In this document: positions 20,161 through 31,287 of the stretch, piece after piece
Layout of the letters: each line of letters opens with the position of its first letter
Position numbering within the stretch: the stretch's first letter is position 1
Assembly (NCBI RefSeq): GCF_947494755.1
Contig: NZ_CANLVZ010000005.1
Location: 62,001 to 126,000, forward strand
Direction: 5' to 3'
Length of the DNA: 64,000 nt
From: an uncultured Tateyamaria sp.
GTDB taxonomy: Bacteria; Pseudomonadota; Alphaproteobacteria; Rhodobacterales; Rhodobacteraceae
Notes under the pieces: model-generated
Told to the model about the DNA's origin: nothing
The model's input: only the letters and a program-made list of their open reading frames with translations
Database searches by the model: none
Made by a program: the position numbers and the translations under genes

Positions 20161-22116
20161 CTAAACATCCAACTCCTCCACAAACCGCGCGTTTTCCTGA
20201 ATGTACTGAAACCGCATCTCCGGTTTCTTGCCCATCAGCCGCTCGACCAGATCGCCCGTCTCGCCCGGTTCGTCTTCGTCAATCGACACCCGGATCAGTT
20301 TGCGGGTGGCGGGGTTCATGGTGGTGTCTTTCAGATCCTTCGCGTCCATCTCGCCCAGACCCTTGAAGCGGGACACGTCGATGCGCCCCTTGCCGCCCAG
20401 GCCCGTCTCCATCAGCGCATTCTTTTCTGCCTCGTCGATGCAATAGACCCGGCGCGCGCCTTGCGTCAGGCGGAACAGGGGCGGGCAGGCCAGATATAAG
20501 TGTCCGGCATCAATCATGGGCCGCATCTGGGTATAGAAAAACGTCATCAGCAGGGCCGCGATATGCGCGCCGTCCACATCCGCATCCGTCATGATGATGA
20601 CCTTTTCGTAGCGCAGGTCATCGACATTGAACTTCGCCCCCAGACCAACGCCAAGGGCCTGGGTCAGATCGGAAATCTCGGCGTTGGAGCCCAGTTTCGA
20701 GGACGCCGCCCCGAGCACGTTCAGGATCTTGCCGCGCAGGGGCAGCAGGGCTTGGGTCTTGCGGTCCCGCGCCATCTTGGCCGATCCACCCGCGCTGTCA
20801 CCCTCGACGATGAACAATTCGGTCCCTTCGCGAGTCTTGGACGAACAATCGGTCAGCTTGCCGGGCAGGCGCAGCTTTTGCGTGGCCGTCTTGCGCGAGG
20901 TTTCCTTTTCCTGACGTCTGCGCAGCCGTTCTTCGGCCCGCAGCACCAGAAAGTCGAGGATGGCTCCGGCGGATTTCGTATCCGCCGCCAGCCAGTTGTC
21001 GAAATGGTCACGGACCGAGTTTTCGACCATGCGTTGTGCATCGACCGTGGCCAGCCGGTCCTTGGTCTGGCCCACGAATTCGGGTTCGCGGATGAAGCAC
21101 GACACCAGCGCGCCGGCCCCCGTGGTCAGGTCTTCGCGCGTGATCGTGCTGGCCTTCTTGTTGTTCACCAACTCACCGTAAGCCTTGATGCCCTTGAGGA
21201 TCGCGGCCCAGAACCCGGCCTCGTGGGTGCCGCCTTCGGGTGTGGGTACGGTGTTGCAATAGGATTGGATGAAGCCGTCGCGCGCGGGCGTCCAGTTGAT
21301 CGCCCATTCGACCTTGCCCGGCACTTTGAACTTCTCGAAGCTGACCGCCCCGGCGAAAGGTGCGTCGGCATAAGTGGTCGCGCCTGCCATCACTTCGTTC
21401 AGGTAGTCGGCAAGCCCGCCGGGGAAGTGAAACGTCGCCTCCTGCGGGGTTTCGTCGTCGTTGATCGCCGTCTTCCAACGGATTTCGACGCCCGAGAACA
21501 GGTAGGCCTTGGAGCGGGCCATCTTGAACAGGCGGGCCGGTTTCAGCTTGAGCGAGCCAAAGATGTCCGCATCGGGGTGGAAGGTGACGGCAGTACCGCG
21601 CCGATTGGGGGCGGCGCCGATCTTGGCGAGCGGAGCCTGCGGCACGCCGCGCGAAAACTCCATCGCGTAAAGCTCTCGGTTGCGCGCGACCTCGACCCGC
21701 AAATGATCCGACAGCGCGTTCACCACGGACGAGCCGACGCCGTGCAGACCGCCGGACGTCTCGTATGAGTCGCCCGAGAATTTGCCGCCCGCATTCAAGG
21801 TGCAAAAGATGATCTCGAGCGCGGATTTCGTCGGATCCTTGGGGTGCGGATCGGTGGGGATGCCGCGCCCGTTGTCGCGCACAGAGACATGCCCGTTCTC
21901 GTGCAACTCGACCTCGATCCATGTGGCGTGGCCCGCGACCGCTTCGTCCATGGAGTTGTCGATGATCTCGGCGACCATGTGGTGCAGCGCACGGTCGTCC
22001 TTGCCCCCGATATACATGCCCGGGCGCAGGCGCACATGTTCCATATCCTCGAGCACCTGGATCGAGGATGCGTCATAGTCGGAAGGGCTCGGTGTCCCGC
22101 TCAACAGGTCAGGCAT
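20161..22116 (-). CDS. parE: DNA topoisomerase IV subunit B
   Basis: 'VRLRPGMYIGGKDDRALHHMVAEIIDNSMDEAV', 'LFIVEGDSAGGSAKMARDRKTQALLPLRGKILNV', 'KGLGEMDAKDL'. Start at MPDLLSG (alternative 22149). Confidence 0.97.
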   Translation of the reverse strand: MPDLLSGTPSPSDYDASSIQVLEDMEHVRLRPGMYIGGKDDRALHHMVAEIIDNSMDEAVAGHATWIEVELHENGHVSVRDNGRGIPTDPHPKDPTKSALEIIFCTLNAGGKFSGDSYETSGGLHGVGSSVVNALSDHLRVEVARNRELYAMEFSRGVPQAPLAKIGAAPNRRGTAVTFHPDADIFGSLKLKPARLFKMARSKAYLFSGVEIRWKTAINDDETPQEATFHFPGGLADYLNEVMAGATTYADAPFAGAVSFEKFKVPGKVEWAINWTPARDGFIQSYCNTVPTPEGGTHEAGFWAAILKGIKAYGELVNNKKASTITREDLTTGAGALVSCFIREPEFVGQTKDRLATVDAQRMVENSVRDHFDNWLAADTKSAGAILDFLVLRAEERLRRRQEKETSRKTATQKLRLPGKLTDCSSKTREGTELFIVEGDSAGGSAKMARDRKTQALLPLRGKILNVLGAASSKLGSNAEISDLTQALGVGLGAKFNVDDLRYEKVIIMTDADVDGAHIAALLMTFFYTQMRPMIDAGHLYLACPPLFRLTQGARRVYCIDEAEKNALMETGLGGKGRIDVSRFKGLGEMDAKDLKDTTMNPATRKLIRVSIDEDEPGETGDLVERLMGKKPEMRFQYIQENARFVEELDV

Positions 22117-22191
22117 GGCAGCTGCTCTTTTTATCGTTGGTTGGTGCAACTATGCCAGAGCAGCGGGGCCGGGGGAAGTGGGGATGGGCCC

Positions 22192-22854
22192 TTAACTCTC
22201 GGGCCAGCGTTTGCCCAGATGCCCGCCGGTTTGCTGTTCGTCTATGACGCGCTGGTAGTGCGGCATGCTGTGGTCGGGCCCGAACACGGATGTGCGCGCA
22301 CGGGCGCGGTGAACCTTGCCCATATGGTGAAACGAGCCGGGCAGGTTGCACACGTTGTCATCATCCCGGTTGATGCACAGGCACAGATGCGAGTGTTTGA
22401 TAGGGCCCTGGCTGCGTCGGGGACGGGGGGCGGCAAAGCCGATGCCCGGCACGCCGTAGGTGCGCACAAGGATCTGTGTGGCCGCCGCACCAAGCGAGTG
22501 CCCGATGATATATTTGGGCAGCAGCCGTTCGCGTTCGAGCCAGGCAAAGATCACCTGCGCATGGCGCAGAAACCCCTGGTGCCAGATGGTGCCGGAGGCG
22601 CCCTGCTCGGTATCCTCGTCGTTCAGGCGGTACTTCTTCCCTCCGATATTGAGGACGCGCAGGTTGAATTTGAGGTAATCCGCCACCGAGTTCGAGCCCG
22701 GGATCAGCAGAATGTCCCCCTTTAGGAACAGCGCCTGCACGTCGTCCTGATCCAGCTCCTTGCGCAGGGCGGTCGCGATAGAGGCGTGGTTGCGTCCGTC
22801 ATAGGAGGCGCGGGCCATTTTTGCGGCCAGACCGATATCGTAACTGTGTGCCAT
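22192..22854 (-). CDS. Lipase class 3-like alpha/beta hydrolase
   Basis: GxSxG 'YIIGHSLGAAATQILVR'. Confidence 0.75.
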   Translation of the reverse strand: MAHSYDIGLAAKMARASYDGRNHASIATALRKELDQDDVQALFLKGDILLIPGSNSVADYLKFNLRVLNIGGKKYRLNDEDTEQGASGTIWHQGFLRHAQVIFAWLERERLLPKYIIGHSLGAAATQILVRTYGVPGIGFAAPRPRRSQGPIKHSHLCLCINRDDDNVCNLPGSFHHMGKVHRARARTSVFGPDHSMPHYQRVIDEQQTGGHLGKRWPES

Positions 22855-22921
22855 GTGAATACGTCCATTTGGAATGCGCGACCACTATGGCGCGAAACGG
22901 GTCATTGGCAAAGCGAAAGCC

Positions 22922-23788
22922 TCAAGGGTGCCAGCCGCGTACCAACCGGGCCACCTGATCGGGCTGTTGATGCAAGACCCAGTGATCGGCGCCCGGAATT
23001 GTTTTGCGCGTCAGGTCGGGCGCAAACTCTTCCAGCCCTTCGGTCGAAACCGGCAGCAGTGCCGTGTCCCCATCCCCCCAGATCAGCAGATGGGGGCACT
23101 GGACGCGTAGCCGGTCCAGCGGCAGGGGCGGCATGTCGACGGGCTGACCGGGGTCGGCCACGATCAGCGGCGAGGCGCGATACCAGTTGATCATGCCGCG
23201 CAGGCCCGATTGTCGCCAGATCGCCTTTTGCGCCTCGAGCCTGTCGCCGGCCAGCCACGACATATCCATCTTGGCTGAAAACAGCTGTAGCAGCTTGGCA
23301 TGATCATCCGCCGTCAACGCGTCTTCAGAGCCGGGGGCGCGCAGGTAGTTGATGTATTGCGACGCCGCCGATTGCGCGCCCCCTGCTGCCATCGCCCGTT
23401 GGAAAGGTACGGGATGGACGCCGTTTGCGATGATCAGACGCTCCACCAGATCGGGCCGAACCATCGCGAGCCCGTAAGCGACCGAGGCCCCCCAATCGTG
23501 GCCCATCACGGTGATCGGGCCGTCAGAGCCGATCAGCGCCGCCATGTCCCCGACCAGTTTCGAGGTGGTATAAGCAGCCACGTCATCGGGCGCATAGCTT
23601 GCCCCATAGCCGCGTTGGTCGGGCGCGATGCAATGAAACCGGTCTGACAAACGCAGGGCCAAGTCGTCCCACGCGCCACCATATTCTGGAAAGCCGTGCA
23701 ACATCAAAAGCTTGGGCAGGCCGGGATCGCCCCATTCGCGGATGGTGAAGGCGTTGCCGTCAAGGGTTTGCTGCGTGACCAGCATCAT
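22922..23788 (-). CDS. Alpha/beta hydrolase (epoxide hydrolase/haloalkane dehalogenase-like)
   Basis: 'LLMLHGFPEYGGAWDDLALRLSDRFHCIAPDQRGYGAS', 'VMGHDWGASVAYGLAM', C-term 'IPGADHWVLHQQPDQV'. Confidence 0.9.
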   Translation of the reverse strand: MMLVTQQTLDGNAFTIREWGDPGLPKLLMLHGFPEYGGAWDDLALRLSDRFHCIAPDQRGYGASYAPDDVAAYTTSKLVGDMAALIGSDGPITVMGHDWGASVAYGLAMVRPDLVERLIIANGVHPVPFQRAMAAGGAQSAASQYINYLRAPGSEDALTADDHAKLLQLFSAKMDMSWLAGDRLEAQKAIWRQSGLRGMINWYRASPLIVADPGQPVDMPPLPLDRLRVQCPHLLIWGDGDTALLPVSTEGLEEFAPDLTRKTIPGADHWVLHQQPDQVARLVRGWHP

Positions 23789-25074
23789 TCGTTGCGCTGT
23801 TTGGTTTCAAACCGCAACCCTTTGGCCGTGCGCGGCGCGAAGCCGGTCCAATAGGTGTGATCCTCGGTCTGCGCGCCATTGTCATCGAGGGCGACAACCC
23901 CGTCATCCGCATCCGGCACAAGGTCAAAGAATGCGGCTTTGTCCGCATCCCCTTTCAGGTGCAGGTCCATAAAGGCTGTCGCAAAGTGCTGTGCGATATT
24001 GTTCATCCGCGTCGTGTCCCAGACCGCATCGCCGTAGTGATCGAACGTGGTCGTCCCTGTTGCCTCTGACACCTCCCAGCTTTCGGCGGGCGCAGGCATC
24101 GGGGCGGCGGCATTGTGGTTGGCGTGATCAAAGGTCAGCAGGTGCCGCGCAGTGCCTACGGCCCCGTCGAAAATCCCACGGATCGCGTCATAGATCGACA
24201 CGTCATCCGCACCGCCGGCCATCAGCATCGTGGGCACACGCAGGCCAGCCAGCCCCTCGGCATCCCAAAAGCCTGCATTGTTGCCCCAGGGCCCGATGGC
24301 GATGACTGCCTTGATCCGCGGATCCATAAGCGCTTCGTGGGTGTCCGACATGGCCACATGCTGTTCCAGCAGGCTCGCAGGCGCGCCCCAACTGAATTCG
24401 GTCGAGGCTTGGGTAACGCCCGCCCCGCCAAAGATCAGCGCGCCGTAGCCCCCCATCGAATAGCCGATCACGCCCGTGGAGGAGGCGTCGATGATCGCGC
24501 CAAGCGGCCCCTCAAGCGTGGCCATATGCTCGACCACAAATGCCTGATCCAGCGGGCGGTTCAGCAGGGTCGACCCGAATGCGCCCTGATCGGCATAGGT
24601 GCTGTCCGTGTGGTCAATCGAGACGGTCACGTATCCTTTCGAGGCGAGGTTTTCGCCCAGATGGCTCATCAGGTAGCGGTTGCCGGGATAACCGTGGCTG
24701 ATCACGATCAGCGGAAACTGCGCATCTTCGGCGGGTGCTGCGTCGCGCGCTGCCCGGCCCGTCAGGGTCACTTGCGTGACGCCGTCCCGCAGGTTGGCCC
24801 TATATGTGCCCCCCTGCGCTGTGCCAAGCGCTGCGGGATACCAGACCTCAAGCGTCAGCGGACGCTCGTAACGGGGCACGTCCTTTCCATCGACATTCAG
24901 CACATCAATCGCGTCCGGAATGCTGGTGCGCAGCGTTTGCACCCCGATTGGAAACAGACCGAAAGCCGCAAGCTCGGGCGCGTCAGGCCGGATCTGGTCA
25001 ATGGGGTTGGCCAGCGCGGCCGGGGCCACAAGGGACAATGTGGCAGCAACGGCGAGGGCGGATTTGCGGGTCAT
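23785..25074 (-). CDS. Dienelactone hydrolase-like secreted alpha/beta hydrolase
   Basis: Signal peptide 'MTRKSALAVAATLSLVAPAALANP'; 'FPLIVISHGYPGNRYLMSHLGENLASKGYVTVSIDHTDS', 'TGVIGYSMGGYGAL'. Confidence 0.85.
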   Translation of the reverse strand: MTRKSALAVAATLSLVAPAALANPIDQIRPDAPELAAFGLFPIGVQTLRTSIPDAIDVLNVDGKDVPRYERPLTLEVWYPAALGTAQGGTYRANLRDGVTQVTLTGRAARDAAPAEDAQFPLIVISHGYPGNRYLMSHLGENLASKGYVTVSIDHTDSTYADQGAFGSTLLNRPLDQAFVVEHMATLEGPLGAIIDASSTGVIGYSMGGYGALIFGGAGVTQASTEFSWGAPASLLEQHVAMSDTHEALMDPRIKAVIAIGPWGNNAGFWDAEGLAGLRVPTMLMAGGADDVSIYDAIRGIFDGAVGTARHLLTFDHANHNAAAPMPAPAESWEVSEATGTTTFDHYGDAVWDTTRMNNIAQHFATAFMDLHLKGDADKAAFFDLVPDADDGVVALDDNGAQTEDHTYWTGFAPRTAKGLRFETKQRNE

Positions 25075-25267
25075 GTTGAGGGTCCTTTTGGTCGGCATCT
25101 TGGAAACTGGAGAACGGACACAACGCGAGACAACAGATTACACGACCACTGTGACAGAGCAGCGGGCGGGATCAAGCGGTTACGGATCATCCCTTGGGCC
25201 GCGCGAATTCCGCCGCTGCGTCAATCTGGGGCTTGAGCGTGGCGGGCCTGCCGCCTACATCTTTGCC

Positions 25268-25903
25268 ATGCGCATGCTTTCCAGTCTCACCTTGGCCGCG
25301 GCCCTTGGCACCATACCCGTCGTGGCCTCCGCCCACCCCCACGTCTTTGTGGACACGACCTTGCGCGTTGTGACCAGTGCGGATGGCATGCTTGAGGGGA
25401 TCGAGGTCAGCTGGACCTATGATGACTTTTATTCGCTATTGCTGTTCGCCGATCTGGGGCTTGATCAGGACGGCGACAGCCGGTTGCGCCCCGACGAGGT
25501 GCGCCGTTTGGATGGGTTCGATCTGCAATGGATCGACGGGTTCGAGGGTGACGCCTATCTCTTGCGGGATGGCGCGCCGGTCGAACTTGGTCGCCCGGAA
25601 GGGCGCGGCACCTCAGTGGCGGACGGTCGCATCACCAGCACACATTTTCGCCCCGTCTCGGGGCGTGCGGATGGTGTGGTGATCCGGGCCTATGATCCGA
25701 CATTCTACACAGCCTATACGCTGGTCGGCCCCGTGGTCGTCGATGGCCCCTGTGAGGCCGAGGTGATCCCCGTGGATCTCGATGCGGCCTATTCGCTGGC
25801 CGAAGAGCTGCTTTATGGCGGCGATTACGATCCCGAAACCGAAGAGTACCCGCCAGTGGGCGAAGCCTTTGCCGACACTGTGACCCTGTCATGCGCGGGC
25901 TAA
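25268..25903 (+). CDS. DUF1007 family periplasmic protein
   Basis: Signal peptide then 'AHPHVFVDTTLRVVTSADGMLEGIEVSWTYDDFYSLLLFADLGLDQDGDSRLRPDE'. Confidence 0.85.
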   Translation: MRMLSSLTLAAALGTIPVVASAHPHVFVDTTLRVVTSADGMLEGIEVSWTYDDFYSLLLFADLGLDQDGDSRLRPDEVRRLDGFDLQWIDGFEGDAYLLRDGAPVELGRPEGRGTSVADGRITSTHFRPVSGRADGVVIRAYDPTFYTAYTLVGPVVVDGPCEAEVIPVDLDAAYSLAEELLYGGDYDPETEEYPPVGEAFADTVTLSCAG

Positions 25904-26781
25904 AGACCGGGGTCCTGGCGGTCGGCGCAGCCCTGTTAATCTGGCTGTTTGCGTTTGGCGGAATAAGCGACATCGGCACATGGGCCGCCGCGCAGCAGCG
26001 CGAAACCCAGAATGCACTGGCCGGTGGTTTGCGGGCCGTACGGGCGGGAGAGCCGGGGGCATGGGCCGCGCTGATGGGGCTGTGTGCTGCCTACGGATTT
26101 TTTCATGCGGCGGGGCCGGGCCACGGCAAATTGGTGATCGGCGGATATGGCGCTGCGGCGCGGGTGACGGCGTGGCGGCTGTCGGGCTTGGCGCTGGCCT
26201 CCTCGCTGGCGCAGGCGCTCACGGCCATCGTTCTGGTCGCGCTTGGGGCGTTTGTGCTGGGATGGGGTCGGGTCCAGATGACCGAGACAACGGAACTGGT
26301 CCTTGCGCCTGCCAGCTACGCCGCCATCGCGCTGGTCGGGATCTGGCTGCTGGTGCGCGGGGTGCGCCGTGTGGTCGCGATCAAACCGCCCACCCATGAC
26401 ATTGACGATGACGGTCATTGCCACACTTGCGGTCATGCCCATGCGCCCACCCCCGAGGAGGCCGCAAATGTCACATCTTTGCGCGATGCGCTTGCCATTG
26501 TCGGCTCCATCGCCATTCGGCCCTGCACGGGGGCGGTGTTCCTGCTGATCCTGTGTTTTGGTCTTGGCATCCCGTGGGCCGGTATTGCTGGGGCCTTTGT
26601 GATGGGGCTGGGCACGGCCAGCGTCACTGTGCTGGTTGCGCTGGCTGCAGTTGGTGCGCGCCAGTCCGTTCTGGCGGATTGGACCGGGCCCGGTGCGGCG
26701 CGGGCGATGGCGATGATCGAGGTGGTTGCCGGTGGTCTGATCACGCTCGTCGCGTTGATGCTGTTGCTGCCCTTGATCTGA
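25891..26781 (+). CDS. NicO/RcnA-type nickel/cobalt (metal) transporter
   Basis: 'GFFHAAGPGHGKLVIGGYGAAARVTAWRLSGLALASSLAQALTAIVLVAL'; His/Cys-rich loop 'HDIDDDGHCHTCGHAHAP'; 'AIRPCTGAVFLLIL'. Overlaps the DUF1007 gene. Confidence 0.88.
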   Translation: MRGLKTGVLAVGAALLIWLFAFGGISDIGTWAAAQQRETQNALAGGLRAVRAGEPGAWAALMGLCAAYGFFHAAGPGHGKLVIGGYGAAARVTAWRLSGLALASSLAQALTAIVLVALGAFVLGWGRVQMTETTELVLAPASYAAIALVGIWLLVRGVRRVVAIKPPTHDIDDDGHCHTCGHAHAPTPEEAANVTSLRDALAIVGSIAIRPCTGAVFLLILCFGLGIPWAGIAGAFVMGLGTASVTVLVALAAVGARQSVLADWTGPGAARAMAMIEVVAGGLITLVALMLLLPLI

Positions 26782-26866
26782 CGACGCGCAGTCCAAGGGC
26801 GGCATCCCGTCCCCCTCGGGCAGACAGGGGCTTTCTTTGCATAAAAAGCAGGCGTAAGGGTTGGGC

Positions 26867-28255
26867 ATGTCCACCCGTTTCATGTCCTATTCCGCCCATG
26901 CGAGGGCCGTCCTTGTCCTTGGCCTGCCGCTGATTGGCGGGCATTTGGGGCAGGTGGCCATTGGCGTGACCGACACGGTGATGCTGGGATGGTACGGGGT
27001 GGACGAGCTGGCCGCCCAGACCATGGCGGGGTCGTGGTTTTTTGTGCTGTTCCTGATGGGGTCGGGCTTTGCATGGGCGGTGATGCCGATGGTCGCGTCC
27101 TATCATGCGGAGGGCGACGAGGTGAACCTGCGCCGCGCCACGCGCATGGGGCTATGGCTGAGCCTTGGCTTTGCCGCCCTGTCGATGCCGTTGATGATCT
27201 GGTCAGAACCGATCCTGCTGGCCCTTGGGCAGACCGAGCAGGTGGCCCGGGACGGGGCCGCCTATCTGATGATCGCAGGATGGGGGATCATCCCGGCGCT
27301 GATCATCATGACCTTCAAAAGCTATCTGGCCGCGCTGGAGCGCACGCAGATCGTGCTGTGGATCACGCTTGTGGGGGCGCTGGCCAATGCGCTGGCCAAC
27401 TACGCCTTTATCTTTGGCAATTGGGGCGCGCCCGAGATGGGGATTGCGGGGGCGGCTGTTGCCTCTCTTGTGACCCAAGGTGTGATGCTGGTCGGCATCG
27501 TGGGTTATGCCGTGGTGATCCTGCCCGAACATGGCATTCTCAACCGGCTGTGGCGTCCTGATTGGGAGATGCTGGGCCGTGTGTTCCGCCTCGGCTGGCC
27601 CATTGGCCTGACGAACCTGAGCGAGGTGGGTCTGTTTGCCGCCTCGGCGATGATGATGGGCTGGTTGGGGACCATTCCGCTGGCGGCGCATGGGATCGCG
27701 CTGCAACTGGCTTCGATCACCTTTATGGTGCATCTGGGGCTGTCTAATGTGGCCACGATCCGGGCGGGCAATGCCTATGGGCATGGCGACCTCGCCCATA
27801 TGGTGCGCGGTGCGCGGATGGTGATTGCGATGAGCCTTGCGATGGCATTGATGACCATCGTGTTGTTTGTGGTCGTGCCCGAGCCTTTGATCGCGCTGTT
27901 TATGAAAAGTGACGAACCGGCCAAGGCGCAGATTCTGGCCATCGGTGTTGCGCTGATGGCGCTGGCGGCGCTGTTCCAGCTTGTGGACGGGGCGCAGGTG
28001 GTGGCCCTGGGGCTGTTGCGCGGGGTGCAGGACACCAAGGTGCCGATGATCCTTGCGGGTGTGTCCTATTGGCTGGTGGGCATGCCAGCCTCTTACGTGC
28101 TTGGATTTGTTCTGGGCTGGGAGGGTGTGGGCATCTGGCTGGGCCTTGTGCTGGGACTGGCCTGTGCCGGCGTGGCGCTGATGTACCGCTTTTGGCAGGT
28201 GTCCTTGCCCCGGCTTGAGCGGACGTCCGGGACGGACGCTGTTTCCGTCCCCTGA
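26867..28255 (+). CDS. MATE family efflux transporter (NorM-like)
   Basis: 12-TM; 'LVLGLPLIGGHLGQVAIGVTDTVMLGWYGVDELAAQTMAGSWFFV'. Confidence 0.95.
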   Translation: MSTRFMSYSAHARAVLVLGLPLIGGHLGQVAIGVTDTVMLGWYGVDELAAQTMAGSWFFVLFLMGSGFAWAVMPMVASYHAEGDEVNLRRATRMGLWLSLGFAALSMPLMIWSEPILLALGQTEQVARDGAAYLMIAGWGIIPALIIMTFKSYLAALERTQIVLWITLVGALANALANYAFIFGNWGAPEMGIAGAAVASLVTQGVMLVGIVGYAVVILPEHGILNRLWRPDWEMLGRVFRLGWPIGLTNLSEVGLFAASAMMMGWLGTIPLAAHGIALQLASITFMVHLGLSNVATIRAGNAYGHGDLAHMVRGARMVIAMSLAMALMTIVLFVVVPEPLIALFMKSDEPAKAQILAIGVALMALAALFQLVDGAQVVALGLLRGVQDTKVPMILAGVSYWLVGMPASYVLGFVLGWEGVGIWLGLVLGLACAGVALMYRFWQVSLPRLERTSGTDAVSVP

Positions 28256-28295
28256 ACGGGGCCGCAAAGACGCCCCGCCCGCCGTCCCAAGCGCG

Positions 28296-28706
28296 CTACT
28301 CTTTCGAGGTGCTCATCAGCCGGTCGGCTTTCTTGCGCACCAGAACCGAGCGCAGATCGTGCATCGCCAGCAGCAGCGCATCCGTCACGCTTTCAAGTTG
28401 CGCGTCGCTGGCCTTGGATTGCGCCCATTGGGTGGTGAGGTTGAGGTAGTCCACCGCCCGGTGGATGTCGTCGATGTCGCGGTGCGCCAGCACTTCGGAG
28501 CGTTCCGCCATCCATGCCTTGATCCGGTCAAGATCGGCCTCGGATAGAGTGCGATCCCCATGGGGTTTGATCTCTCCGTTGCGGATATTGATGACCGCGA
28601 TCTGGTCCATCTCGATCCGGCGCTGACGGTTTTCGGTGTCGACCCGAAACACAGCGGCACCGTTTTCGCGCACGCGAAAGTAATACTCCGGAAGCTCAGC
28701 GCCCAT
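28296..28706 (-). CDS. Conserved hypothetical protein
   Basis: Ordinary codon usage; 'MGAELPEYYFRVRENGAAVFRVDTENRQRRIEMDQIAVINIRNGEIKPHGDRTLSEADLDRIKAWM'. Confidence 0.7.
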   Translation of the reverse strand: MGAELPEYYFRVRENGAAVFRVDTENRQRRIEMDQIAVINIRNGEIKPHGDRTLSEADLDRIKAWMAERSEVLAHRDIDDIHRAVDYLNLTTQWAQSKASDAQLESVTDALLLAMHDLRSVLVRKKADRLMSTSKE

Positions 28707-28717
28707 ATTGTCCCTCG

Positions 28718-29935
<1,218 letters not shown>

Positions 29936-30025
29936 TTAGAAGGGGTGCGACCCTCATAGGGGTGTGGCGCGCGCCGATCAAGCGGACGGCGTGCATATTG
30001 GAAACGCTAAAACGGAGATTTGGGC

Positions 30026-30427
30026 ATGGACGATACGCAAGACTGGTACAGCGCGGATGCAGCGACCTTCGGAGATCGTGTGTCGGGCGCGCGCGAGCAG
30101 GCCGGGATGACCCAAAAGCAGCTTGCCAAGCGTCTTGGTGTGCGGGTCGCCACCCTGCGCGCCTGGGAGGATGATCTGAGCGAGCCGCGCGCCAACCGTC
30201 TGTCGATCATGGCCGGGCTTTTGAATGTTTCGATGATGTGGCTGATCAACGGCGAAGGCGAGGGGCTGGATGGTCCGGCGGAGGCTGAACCGCTGAGCAA
30301 CGAGATGCGCGATATTCTGACCGAAGTGCGCGACCTGCGCGCCGATCTGTTGGCCCGGGCCGAACAGGTGGGCCGTCTGGAAAAGCGACTGCGCTCGACG
30401 GCCATGGTGGACAGCGCCCGTGACTGA
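30026..30427 (+). CDS. HTH XRE-family transcriptional regulator
   Basis: 'FGDRVSGAREQAGMTQKQLAKRLGVRVATLRAWEDDLSEPRANRLSIMAGLLNVSMMWLING' plus C-terminal coiled coil. Confidence 0.9.
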   Translation: MDDTQDWYSADAATFGDRVSGAREQAGMTQKQLAKRLGVRVATLRAWEDDLSEPRANRLSIMAGLLNVSMMWLINGEGEGLDGPAEAEPLSNEMRDILTEVRDLRADLLARAEQVGRLEKRLRSTAMVDSARD

Positions 30428-30680
30428 AGAACTGCATGAACATCGGCTGAAACGGCTGCACATGCGCTCGATGCGGCGCGGGATCAAAGAGATGGACTTG
30501 ATCCTGACCGAATATGCGACGCGCAACCTTAAGGATATGGACGATGCGGCGCTGCACACCTATGACGCGATGCTGAGCGAGAACGACCAGGATCTGTATC
30601 GTTGGGTGACGGGACAAGAAGTCGCCCCGGATCAATATTCTGATTTGATTTCAGATATTTCCAAGACGTTCCAGAGTTAA
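30420..30680 (+). CDS. sdhE: Succinate dehydrogenase assembly factor 2 (SdhE family)
   Basis: 'RLHMRSMRRGIKEMDLILTEYATRNL...YDAMLSENDQDLYRWVTGQ' including RGxxE-type motif; 8-bp overlap with the upstream gene. Confidence 0.93.
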   Translation: MTEELHEHRLKRLHMRSMRRGIKEMDLILTEYATRNLKDMDDAALHTYDAMLSENDQDLYRWVTGQEVAPDQYSDLISDISKTFQS

Positions 30681-30765
30681 GATTTGCGGCCAATTCACGC
30701 TTAACTGAATATTTCCGAATCACCGTCATCTTCTGGTCCCGAGCAGTCCAAGTCGGAGAAGGCGG

Positions 30766-31287
30766 ATGAGCATTCAGGACCCGATCAGCCAGATGTCTGG
30801 CATGGTCGATACACCAAAGAAAGACGCCGGTTTCATGATCGGCTACCTTGAGGCGCTGTCACTTGTCGAGCGCCTGCACCGGCTTTTGCTGGATGTGATC
30901 AAGGACGAATTCGAACGCGTCGGCGTGCTGGAAATCAACGCGGTTCAGGCGCTCTTGCTCTTCAACATTGGCGACAACGAGGTCACAGCAGGCGAACTGA
31001 AAAGCCGTGGGTATTATCAAGGCTCGAATGTCAGCTACAATCTGAAGAAGCTGGTCGAGATGGGATATATGCACCATCAACGATGCGAAATTGATCGCCG
31101 CTCCGTGCGTGTGAAGCTGACCGAAAAAGGGCGTCATATCCGCGATGTGGTGGCAGAACTGTTCGAACGCCACGCCGAAGGGCTGCAATCCAAGGGCGTG
31201 CTTGGCCCCGAAGGGATCATCGACATCACCGCCTCCCTCAAACGGATGGAGCGGTATTGGACCGATCAGATCCGCTACATCTATTAA
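30766..31287 (+). CDS. MarR-family winged-helix regulator (LdtR-like)
   Basis: 'AVQALLLFNIGDNEVTAGELKSRGYYQGSNVSYNLKKLVEMGYMHHQRCEIDRRSVRVKLTEKGRHI'. Confidence 0.9.
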   Translation: MSIQDPISQMSGMVDTPKKDAGFMIGYLEALSLVERLHRLLLDVIKDEFERVGVLEINAVQALLLFNIGDNEVTAGELKSRGYYQGSNVSYNLKKLVEMGYMHHQRCEIDRRSVRVKLTEKGRHIRDVVAELFERHAEGLQSKGVLGPEGIIDITASLKRMERYWTDQIRYIY

